Source: Mytilisepta virgata (lineage: Eukaryota > Mollusca > Bivalvia > Mytilida > Mytilidae). Taken from it: 64,000 bases of DNA. This document shows positions 1-11,200 of the stretch, piece by piece. Each line of letters begins with the position of its first letter. The stretch's first letter is position 1. The stretch lies in contig CM051511.1 in the NCBI GenBank assembly GCA_028015205.1, positions 9,858,001 through 9,922,000 of the forward strand, in the 5' to 3' direction. A program made the translations under genes and the position numbers. The notes below the pieces were generated by a model. That model worked only from the letters and a program-made list of their open reading frames with translations, was not told the origin of the DNA and ran no database searches.

Positions 1-1026
1 GAATCTTGTCGGTCGTCCTAAAGCAAATTCTATGCTGTAGTACAGAAATCAGTTTTTATTTTGACGGTTTTTTTTCCTCCAGTATTCAACATGAGTATTG
101 CTTACTCGAAAATATGTACAAATGCAACTCGCCAACTTTCCAATGTGCCTGTCTCAAGCTAAGAATCAAACATTTTTAGTGATCCTTCTTTGTTGGCTTT
201 AAAATTAGTAGATAACAAAATGGATAGCAGGAAAGTTGAACAATGCCATAACAATCAATCAACGCCACCAAACAGAGGGAACTCTTTACAAAAAATACAA
301 TAAAGGAGCACAAACATCAAAATAATAGAGAGTCAGGAAAGTATGTGTTTGTTTGGGTGATTTGGAAGTTTATTATATTGATTAAGTATTTTTAGGGCCA
401 TTTAGGTCTTGTCTTGTGATTTGTAAAACATCATTGAAAACCATATGATGACTGTTTCAGTATTTGCTATGTTCAATGAGAACAGCTATGCACAAGGGAA
501 ATAATCCTTAGTTTTCACACAATTCAAAATCTCCTGTAACTGTACATGTAAAGTATCAAGTCGGTGGTATTAGTAAATTCTTTGATACTAATTCATTATA
601 TGCACTTTCGTCCATTTACGACTCATTGTAATCGGATATGTCGCAATGAACACCTATTATATTTTCGAAACAACATTGTCCAGTGGACCGGTCTACATAC
701 ATGAGTTACTGATTACCCTGTTTGATTTACAGTGAACACTCCTTTTTCAATTTTTTAGAAAAAAATAAAATTGTGGTTAACATGGAACTATTTGTAATAT
801 TCTACTGAAAGTCGACTGACTTGTAAAATACATAACGAGGAATCACACTCTGGAACAGTAATCTATAAAGTCCGACGGAATAGTAGGTTTTTTTTTATGA
901 AGAACTGAAAGTGGTTATTCTCATTATATTTATTTCATTTGCAGGTTTTAATATTATACCAGTTTTACTTTTAAAACCAAAATGAAATATATGTGTTTTA
1001 ACAAAACGTCAACATCATGACTTTGT
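1..1026. other. Intergenic / 3' flank of the TRIM-like gene
   Basis: I see no coding exon here. A reverse-strand AATAAA at 929-934 lies about 95 bp past the stop codon of the minus-strand TRIM-like gene and is a plausible polyadenylation signal. A degenerate stretch around 565-650 (ttctttgatactaatt... followed by a 'catttacgactcat' motif) resembles better preserved repeat copies near 4690-4770 and 14405-14480. A stretch near 225-345 (tagcaggaaagttgaacaatg...) resembles 30860-30990. Both look like old dispersed repeats. Confidence 0.5.
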
Positions 1027-2955
1027 TCACTCAATTTTACAAATCACCGCTTGACAAGTTGCATAACATGTAACAAAAAGTTTGCAACTGTTTTTTAAAA
1101 ACCGCAAAACCCATGGTTGTTTAATACCAAGTGTCGTGGCAGGTATAATTCTAATTAATTTTCCATCCCCTGTGAGTTGATGTATGTTATTTGAACCATA
1201 TCCACAGATGTATATGTTGCCATCGTCATCAATATCCATGCCTCTTGCACTAGCAAGTCGGTCACTAGTATATGAGAATTTAGTAATTCCATTTTCAACT
1301 CTGCTGAATGAATTCGTTCTATGTGGATGGATGTAATCTTCACTCGAAGAAGCAATCACAAAGAAGGTATCACTATTTGTTGTCTTTTCTTTGATCTTTG
1401 CTCCAGATGACGCATCAACCCATGTTAATGTGGAACTATTTGCAACGATGAATTGATTGTTTACATAACAGAGACCATGCATACTGACACCAGGGCACGC
1501 AATTCTCTGACACTGTATCATTTGATTTATGTCAATGATAACTATAGTAGAGATATCCGTGGACACAGCAGCTTTCGAATTGTCCATTTGTGTTATATCA
1601 TATGGACGGTGCTGTAATGCCAATTCGGTATCAAAATCTCCATTCGAGTTGTATCTAACAACTTTACGCTGATTATGTAGTGTAAAAATAAGTTTGTGTT
1701 CTAAAAACAAACCACTCAAAAATGAAGTTACACATCCAAATGAGATGGTTCGGACCACTTTTATGCTACCAGATACCAAATTCTTCCTTATTGTAGACGG
1801 TAATATATCTTTACTGATACTTGCTTCTTCCGTTTTAACTTCCCCGAAGGATTTCAATTTGGATGTTAAATCTTTTAATACTTCAGAGTTAAATTTTACT
1901 TACATACTTTTCATATTTTTGAAAAAAAATTTCATATCATCATTTAAGGTTAAATGTTTGGCAGAAATCTTCTTCATTTCAACAAGAAACTGCTGCTCAG
2001 AACCATGGTTCCTGCAAGTGTTCAGCACACTTATCCAATTATCTATCGTACTCTTGAAACTAGAAACCGCAGTGACGTCTTCCGATAACCGTAAAATTAT
2101 TTCCTTTTTGGACACCAATAAATTGTCTTTCATTTGAACTTCCATCCTCTTTAATTGATCAAACAAACTTTCTCGTACAGCAGTTATTTCTTTTAGGATT
2201 GCCTCAGCCTGTCGTTCAAATTCAGTTAGATTATCTTTTCTGTTTCCCAGTAACTTTTGCAACTGTTTACTAGTCTCATTTAAATTTACAGATAATTTTT
2301 TGGCTTCTATCGATTCTTTAATTCCCGAAACAGCCTTCTCGATAGCAATAACATTATCACACTTTCGGTGCGATAATGTTGCACATAACGTACACAAAGG
2401 TTCAGCGTGATCCACACAGTTGGCCTTAATGACTTCTCCTAAATGTTCATCGCAGTTCACTGACGACAAAATATTGACCTTTGACTCACTTGTCGTAATT
2501 TTGCGAATAGAAATAATTTTGTGCTTCGATGACACTTTGAATACCTTATGACATCGTTCGCATGACTGGCAAAATGCTTCGTCGCAGACTGTACACCATG
2601 ATATCGCTATCTCTGATTTTCCATAAGACTGACATGGATCACATACTTTCTCAGATTTCTGCATAGCCTGCCTGTCCATCATGGATGCCACAAAGTGGTT
2701 ACCTGGTAGTTTGTCTGCCCAAGTCTCTGGATTACCTTGTAATTCTTCCATATTTGTGTTTTGTCGGCAAATAGGACATTTAAAACTAGTTTCGTTTTTC
2801 TCTTTCACTATTGTGGATAAAATGTATGTATTGATACATATTTTACAGAATGTATGAAGACATGGTAGATATTTTGGAACCTTGAACTTCTCTAAACAAA
2901 TTGTACAAGTCAATAAATCTTCAAAACTGTCTCTTCTGTCGAGTGCATTCGCCAT
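1027..2955 (-). CDS. TRIM-like RING/B-box protein gene, interrupted by an in-frame TAA
   Basis: Single-exon gene of the tripartite-motif type, a family of mostly cytoplasmic E3 ubiquitin ligases and innate immune regulators that is greatly expanded in bivalves. The first 351 codons (2955 down to 1903) hold a C3HC4 RING finger: C17, C20, C32, H34, C37, C40, C60, C63. Two Cys/His B-box-like zinc motifs follow at about 105-150 and 167-205, then a coiled-coil-like region at about 210-300. A TAA at 1902-1900 then interrupts the frame. The same frame reopens at once and stays open to the TGA at 1027-1029. That part is rich in the D-x-D-G-N-x-Y/I pattern of NHL-type beta-propeller repeats. Together the two halves have the length and order of a roughly 640-residue TRIM56/TRIM71-like protein. 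The stop could be a real nonsense mutation (pseudogene or polymorphism), an assembly error, or the end of a short RING/B-box-only protein. Confidence 0.8.
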
Positions 2956-4343
2956 TTTGTGTGTTTGTTGGATTTAAGCTTCCTCGTACTATTAATAACT
3001 TTATCTGTTAAGTAATGTTCTCGATTGAATGAACAGGGTGACTGCCCGCCACCAAACGCTATCTTAGTGACCTAAATTCGGAAACGATTGACATGAAAAT
3101 CTTCGAAAGAAATTATTACTCAGAAATGAATATAAAAAAGAACAGTGTCTTCTTCTTTATAATTAGCAATTTCCTTTGTGTTACAGATCATTTGCGTTAA
3201 ATAAATTGCTTTTATTATTAGAAAAAATACATCCGTTTGGAAAAGACACGAATCAATACAAAAACGTTTTGGATTTTGGTAATGTTAAATTACTGCCAAA
3301 ACAGAAAAACCTGTAGAACTAAGAGGGATACTTTACACACTAAAAGGTATGACATCTGTATTTGAAATACCAGATCTTGAAGCTATTAGGTACAAATTTT
3401 GATGAAATTCAATCAATTTCAGGTTATCGACTGATCGGAAAATTATGATAGTTTCTCTACCTACTCAGTGACTAGTTAAGACTGGGACACTGTTTGGTTT
3501 TAAAACTAAAACTGACCTTAGAAATGACAAAGTGATTATCTTTTTAGAGGATCTGACATAAAATCGGATGTTTCACTTGCGATGGAAGACGATACATTCG
3601 TTGTATGGAGGATATGTTTACAATACCCCATTGATCAAAAGAACTAAATACATGCAAACACAAACCACTTAGAATTTAATTAGTCACAAATGATTAGTAT
3701 AGATATTTAATTTGTGCAGTCAATTTTATGTCTAGTGAAAAAAACGGTAATAGCATGCTTGTTGATGAAAATAAGGTTTTGAGATAATCATTCATTGACA
3801 AATAATTCATAAATAAAACACAAGTTTTGTTAGCAGAAAATTAATTTGAATTCGAAAAAAAACATAATGTTTGATACATTTCTCGGTTTTATATATATAT
3901 ATTTAGTGTGCTCTAACGTCACATGATCCAAGCCAATTTTAAAAATAGGACCTTTGACATCAAAGTGATCTCGGACTATCTACAAGTGAAAGCAAGAAAA
4001 CTATTGTATTAACTTCATAAAACAATATTTTGTGACAAAATGAAGAAGATAACACAGAAAGCAAACATCCAAAAGACGTAAATCAAAGGACCAAATAAAG
4101 GCCATTAATACAAATAAACTAATACAAACACTAAAATCTTGATGATTGAACAAAACGAACGCCTATTAAAACGGGTGAAAAATCTAGGTGCATCAGAATT
4201 TTTTTCAAAATACTCGAAATGGATTCGAATACCTAGCCTTAGAATTTAAAGATTATTCTTAGGTATTATCGGAGGATGCACTTTACTTTGGGTAAGTATT
4301 CATATAAAATGACACGGATGTATTTAAATATTTCCTGCGAATA

Positions 4344-4396
4344 ATTGTATTGAAGTTATTACCTCAATAACAAATAACTTTTTCCATGTTAAAATG
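4344..4396 (+). repeat. Inverted repeat arm A (partner 5948-6000)
   Basis: About 53 bp beginning 'aataattgtattgaag' and ending 'ccatgttaaaatg' recur in reverse complement at 5948-6000, 1.6 kb away. The similarity stops sharply at both ends. The core (tattgaagttattacctcaata) is itself nearly palindromic. This looks like two copies of a small interspersed element in opposite orientation. Confidence 0.7.
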
Positions 4397-4678
4397 TTTA
4401 TATCTATATAACACATGAAAAAAAAAAACATTGCATTGGTTGTAGCCCAAAACAGATAATTTAGATTAAATGTTTCAAAACATGTTAAATTTCCTGAAAA
4501 TTTAGGAGTATTGCCTCGTGCATAGCTCTGTCCTAGGATTGTTTTGACCTTACCGATGTGGTCATTTTATCATATTTCGAATTTGCTATTATCATTTATT
4601 TTGATTTTAGTTTTGGTTTTCAACATTTTAGGCTGTGAACACAATTGATATATCAAAAAACGAACGTTAACATCGAAA

Positions 4679-4780
4679 TTGGTATCATAGAATTAATAAA
4701 ATTCTTTGATACCAATTTTGATGCACAAGATGTGCACATTATGTCGATTTACGGCTCATCAGTTGTGCTTAAGGCCTACA
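4679..4780 (+). repeat. Dispersed repeat, 'gataccaattttgatgcacaa' family
   Basis: The motif starting 'ttctttgataccaatttt' and running through 'gatgtgcacattatgtcgatttacggctcatcagttgtgcttaaggcc' recurs with few changes at 14405-14480, and in worn form near 580-650. Further similarity follows (a 'gccaaaat...agccaaaat' stretch). No coding capacity or terminal repeats could be recognised. Confidence 0.65.
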
Positions 4781-5248
4781 ATTTGGAAAACCAAATCAAC
4801 TACTAGTATCCAAAATGTTTAACAGCAAAAATGCCAAAATGACCAAAATGGGTAGAGCCAAAATCACCAGACAGAGCTATGAACGAGGGAGATGCTCCTT
4901 AGTTTTCACAAATTTTACAATTTGTAACAGTAAATTTGAAGTATCAATTTGTGGCTAGTATCGAAATACTAGCAACTGAGCTGGGGATACCATCAGGGAC
5001 TTGGAGTTCACCAGCAGTGGCCTCGACTCATAGTTTAACCTTTAAACAACAGTGAGGAAATATTAATTTATATTTCTATGCTTTGCTTTTAAATACACGA
5101 AATAAATCCTGAAAGAAGCAAGTTCAGTTGTTGCTGCTCTATTTTCTGAGCATTCTTATTATTTTTATTTATTAATTCGTTTCTGACATTTGACAAAGAA
5201 AATAATAGACAGACAGATAGATATAAAGATCCTTTTTCCGTAATTAAC

Positions 5249-8200
5249 TTATGGACATCTTCCACATGCTCTAGGACATAAGGCTGCAACGTTTACTCCA
5301 GTTTTACAATCATTCATAGTCTGTCGGGCACATGCAGAATGTTCGGATTTGGCACATGTCACTGAAATATAGAGGCCAAACATGATTTTAAGGATATCTC
5401 TATAACAATACCTTTAGATATATGTTTAAGTATAAAAACCACAGTATTGAAATTCGTTTTTCAAAGACAATGAAAGACCATTTATTAACGTTAACGTATA
5501 TCAGTTGCTTCAAACTTGTATATAAGAATTGTTTCAAATAATGGTCATAGAGGCTACATGCGGTTAAGCGTCAATGATACAACATTCTATAAAACTAATT
5601 AGGGGGGATTTATATCTACTAATTGTCCCACAACTGATTTCTTGGTGATAAACTCCAGACTTTATGTCAATTCTGTACATTTAAAATATAAATAAGATAT
5701 GTCTCAAAAGTCAACTTGGTTGAATCTTTTATAAACGAAACTTTAAATATTTAGCAATATCACATTTGTTTGTGGTGACGTCAGATTTACGTAAAAATCA
5801 ACGATATGCAAATTAAAAATGGGAAATTCGCTCTGGTAAACTGTTTGAGGCATTTCAGCAGTGGAAAAGACAATAATTCATTACGACTATTGAAAGCAAT
5901 AGGTAGAATAACAATCAAATGACATGTGCTAAACAAAATTTCGCCATTTTAACATGGAAAAAGTTATTTGTTATTGAGGTAATAACTTCAATACAATTAT
6001 TGAAGCTAAAACAATCCAACACTAATTTTAAAAATGCAAAATTAAGTGATCATAAAATCTTACTTAACACAGCATTTCATAGAATAGATAACAAGAAAAA
6101 TAAATGGAAATGGTGAGCTGTCAAAAGGGGCGTAAAACGACTAAAATGTATGAAATACACAAGTCGAACAAACCAAATATAAAATAGTGAAAAACAACAA
6201 TAAACTAAAAAGTTAAAAATACTCAACGTTTCGACCAATATGGTCTTGATCACGAGTATGTAAAAAATAAAAATGAAAAGGTGTTGACTCTTTGAAACCC
6301 AGAGCAACACTCTGTCGTATGAGCTGTTTCGCAACATACTTAGTTTTTTATTTCATAAAATAACCATACCCTTTTCACATTCAGTTCCACTGTAGTACGG
6401 TAGGCATTTACAAGTACATGTGTTAACATCTAGCACACCAAAGTTGTGACACATGAGTTTACCACAGTCTGAAACATGTTTGGTACAATTCTGTTTGCAT
6501 AGAGATGTAGTATATTTATCGCATTCGAGAAGTAGGTATGAAGGCCCTAGTTTGTTAAATACTAGTAGGTAAAAAGAGCTATTTAAATTTGAAACTATGT
6601 CAAGTTAGCAATAAAATGCATACTTTTAACACCAGTAAATTTTTTTTCAAATATTTTCAATAGAACAGATGTTTTACATGAGTTTACCACAGTCTGAAAC
6701 ATGTTTGGTACAATGAAGTTGCATATATTTTTTTTATATTTATCGTATTCGAGAAGTAGGTATATGAAGGCCTTATTTTGTTAAATACTAGTAGGTAAAA
6801 AGAGCTATTTAAATTTTGTATCATCAATCCTACTTCATAATTTATAGCTAGCAGTCCCCTTATTGGTAAGCATATTCTGTTGAATTTTACAATATCTTTT
6901 ATACATCAGAGACTTACTGTAGGATAGCTAGCAGTCCCCTTATTGGTAAGCATATTCTGTTGAATTTTACAATATCTTTTATACATCAGAGACTTACTGT
7001 AGGATAGATAAGGGGTAGGTTTTTATACCCATAAAACCTATTTAACTCCACCACTTCTAAGTGACAGTAATAAGTCAGACTATCCTGACTCTGTTGATGC
7101 TTTATTTCACACTTGTTTAAAGTGGGTGGATTGGGGAAAATGTTACACCTGCCAATACTAAAAACTTGACGGCTGCGCTTACTGCTTCATGTAGCGACAT
7201 TTAAGCCTAACTTTTTCGACTTGTACCCAGGAATCTATAACGTTCTATGAGGTTTCACCCTCCCGTTGAAGGATTGGCCGTTTTTCATAACATCCGACAT
7301 ACTAAGATCATTTATCGAAACCATCTTTGATTACTGTATCAATTGGGCTACGTAAATTTTGTTTATGCAGAATAATCGAAATAATGAACTCTTGGCTTGA
7401 CAATCCGACCATTACATACGGCACAATTAATTTAAACGGGATGTCTATTATAACACAATGATTTATTGATTTAAACTAAGCCTTATAATTTTAACCCTTT
7501 ATATAATGCATACAACTCACCACAAAGTCCATCATCACAATGGTCCTGACATTCCCCACATTTGACCCCAGCTGTCCATGGTCTCTGAATGTCTTCGTGA
7601 TGTTGACTTAAAAAAATAAACAGATTTATGTAATTCTTAATTTACAATGGATTATATTTTCCAAAGAGAATTTTATAATGAGAAAAGTTCGTTTTACTTT
7701 TTAGTAAGATATCTATTTAGCTTTTTGATAGTTAACCAGAAAATATCCTTATGCCGATTATAAACTTATGTTCTTACCCATACGCATAATTACAGACCAT
7801 TGATGTTCTGTCTTTACGTCCTTGGCATTCTGCGTACCCACATCCAACTCGAGTGATATGCCGGCTAACTAACTAAAATGGAAAACGTGATTTTAGAAAA
7901 ATATAGCTTGACTCAAGATATATAATCCACCAATTTCAAGTATTGTTCACCCCTTTTAAAAGCGTTTTAATTCTAGTCACATGGTGTTTTTTTTACAATT
8001 TCTGCCAATTCCTTTGGGTGAGAATTGAGACGCAGCAAAAGAAAACCCAAGCTATTAAAAACAACCATTTAATTTTAAGAGCAGTGATAGTTTTAAAGCA
8101 GTGGTGGTGATGTGAATTTAAAAAGCAGGTACAAACATTTGGTGGAAAGGGATGTTTGAAAATATGGTGAAAAAATGCGGAATTCAGTATTACCTGGAAT

Positions 8201-11200
8201 CAAACAGTATATCTATGGGAAGAAGTTTGGCCAACTTACACATAAAAAAAATAAAATCTAGATGCTACAAACCCCAAACACAATAAAAGTCAAAGTGTTG
8301 CTAATAAGATCAAAATTAATAGATCAGACATATATAAAACATAGCTTAACCAAAAGACTTGGGACAGTACAGCAATACAAAAATAAATTACCTAGTAATC
8401 TTATAAACAAAATGTGACTGCATAAAATGATTATGGTGCCTTATTTCTAAAGCTAAGCTCTAATATCTGAGACCGGACTATACATGCCTGTGTGAAATGA
8501 CCAATATCTGTCCATCTAAGTGTCTTTGTCCCGAAACCATAGGCGTAGTTAACTTTCTCGTTGTACCACTGTTTTAAACAATCTTCCCAGGTTCTACTTC
8601 CAGCGCACATATTTTGTCCGACGTATACCCCTGGCATTGCTAAATGTTAACACTTAATAATTTATGAATGCGGTTAAGATGTAATGAAAAACGACTGACG
8701 AAGTTAGTCTATTCTAAAGTAAGAATTATTGGCCTTAACCACTAAAATAAGAAACAGTAGCCTTATACCAGGCATGATTCCCTCTCGCCTCTTAATTAAT
8801 GTATATGCAGATATTTTGGTCTAATATATATATGGTACAAGTTCGTATAATACAAATGTATATGATTTGAAACTATGTCAAGTTAGCAATAAAATGATAC
8901 TTCTAACACCAGTAATTTTTCTTTCAAATATTTTCAATAGAACAGATGTTTTGCTTCTGTGGTATATTTTTTCTGTTGGTGCAAATTTATTTAAACATTA
9001 ATTAACTATACGTACATGAAGGTCTTCTGTTGACAATTTTATCATGGGTTAGCAGACAAAGCTCGGCATGTTTTTGTGCTGTGTAGGCTAAATCATCATC
9101 CCAGTACTGTATCATTTCAATGCAAAAAAATAAGGAAATCGTGCAAAATTTGTCTGTCTATTTTCCTTTAATGCGTATATGATATATATATTTATGTGGG
9201 CCCCCGTGGAACGACTGGTCTAAGCATATCGTCATAAGTTTTAATGATAAGTATCCTATCAATACTGATATTGCGCGTACCCAAATCATGATCAGGTGTC
9301 TGTACTCAGTCTCTCGATCAGTTACTCTACCAAATTGTACTGTAGGTGGTGTGAAACTCTAATAAACACGAACTTAAATATTTTGTTAGATGGTATTCTT
9401 GTACTTGTTCAATGTTACAAGAAATTATAACTATAGAAATTACAACTATACAGTTAGATTGTGTTAACTACTCCACTTAAATGTTATTTTTTGGTGCAAA
9501 CAGAAGTTAAAAACTATTTTTTAAACGGACCTTTTCCAGTACATACCAATGAGGCTTTGTTTAAAATACACTTCTCAATGATGAGAATGAGTGTTCGGCC
9601 GGTTTTTAGAGGTGTATTTGACAGGAATATATATGTTTAGGACTGCAAATTATCTCCGGTATTCGGAATTCAGAGGGGCCGGTTTTTTGGAAGAATATTT
9701 AACGTGAAAATTTCGGACCAGAATAAAGCGTTCGGTTTGTGGAGGAATCTGGTTTTCAGAGGGGTCGGTTTAGGGGAGTTCCACTGTATAATGATTATTA
9801 ATATAAAATCGCCATTTAGCAAAAAAAGTAAAGATAAAATAAAATAGAATAGAGTTAAATAAAAAAAATAATGATAAAAATGAATAAAATTACAATGTAA
9901 AAGCACCTTATACCATTAAGAGCAATATGCATCTACTTTGCACTCACCAGTTTCATAATATTGGTAGCATTTTGGCCGATATATCGTCTGTACTTGTTGT
10001 GGAGGTCAACAATAATCGGTTTGTCTCCTGCCTTTAGACCAACATTGACAGCTACAAACTGAATAAATAATCCTTCACTAATGAAAGTGAACAATGTTTC
10101 AAAGATAATATTTCCCAGTATTTTATTGTGTTTACAACAATTTGTATAACTCCAACGTATTTAATAGTGACATAAAAACCATAGCTAGCGTGTTTTATTT
10201 TCTTGAAATATTAACCTGGTTTAACTACGGTTAATGGTTAGGCGTTTTATTTGTTTTTGTTTTCAACCATTTGGTTATTTGGTTAATGAAACCTTCTATA
10301 CCGGAATCGACGGCACGTTCCCTGTAATTCTATCAGCTTGTTGAACAGCTCCAAAAAATTCGTATCAAGAAGCGCGTGCGCTGAGTAGGAGTTGTCAACA
10401 GTCAGCAGGACTTGTCAACAAATTCTCTCAATGTTTGGCAGCTTAGAACTTATTAAATAGGTTTCAAAATTGCAAAATATTAATAAATATATCAAGATTT
10501 GGTGTTCCTTTTTTATATTATGGCGTTTTATTTAAATGAAATTTCTAAAAGTAACATCAACAAAATGTGTCTTTCCCCGATGCTGATAATGTCTGCTGGG
10601 ACTTCTTTCCGCTCTTTCCATTGCATTTCATTATTTGCGATTATTTTTTAACGTAAGCTTTATTTTTATATGTCTATATTTTCGCCTGAATTAGTACAAA
10701 AACAACTAAATTTTGTTTAAATATGTCGTCTTTTTGGTTATTTTGAGTTATTATTTTACATTGCGCATATTTTAGTCAGAAGTTGTTTCGCGAATGGAGA
10801 CGGACTATGACGTCAACGAGGTTGCAGGTTTGAAAGCGGGTGCTTTAGTTTCCCGGAAAATCATGAACAAAATTTCCAGACTGATTTTTTTTTTAAAACA
10901 TGAAAATATACGTTAATGTCGGTTTTTATATCGTTTATAATATATTTTACATGAACATTCAGGAAATATATATACTTATTGGTATGGTAAACAACCTAAC
11001 GGAAAACTTGTCGTTCCGATGAAGAATCCATACTTTTCCCGCGAAAAAAACGTTTACAAATATTTACGTTTCAGATAAGTAATTAAGATGATAAAAATAT
11101 TATCTGCATTTTGACAGCTAGATATCGTAAAATATCACCCCGCTCGACAGAATATGAAGATTTGAGACTCGTTCGCTATGCTCACCCGTCCCAAGCTTCA

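Larger units (their letters stand above)
2956..5248. other. Intergenic, no gene seen
   Basis: AT-rich sequence with no convincing exon on either strand. It contains a dispersed repeat copy (about 4679-4780), one arm of a distant inverted repeat (4344-4396), and a reverse-strand AATAAA at 5164-5169 that could end the CAP transcript about 80 bp after its stop codon. Confidence 0.5.

Noticed and set aside
1893..1903. A tiny GT...AG 'intron' (gtatgtaag) that would remove the TRIM stop codon
   Set aside because: Nine bases is far below any known spliceosomal intron length.
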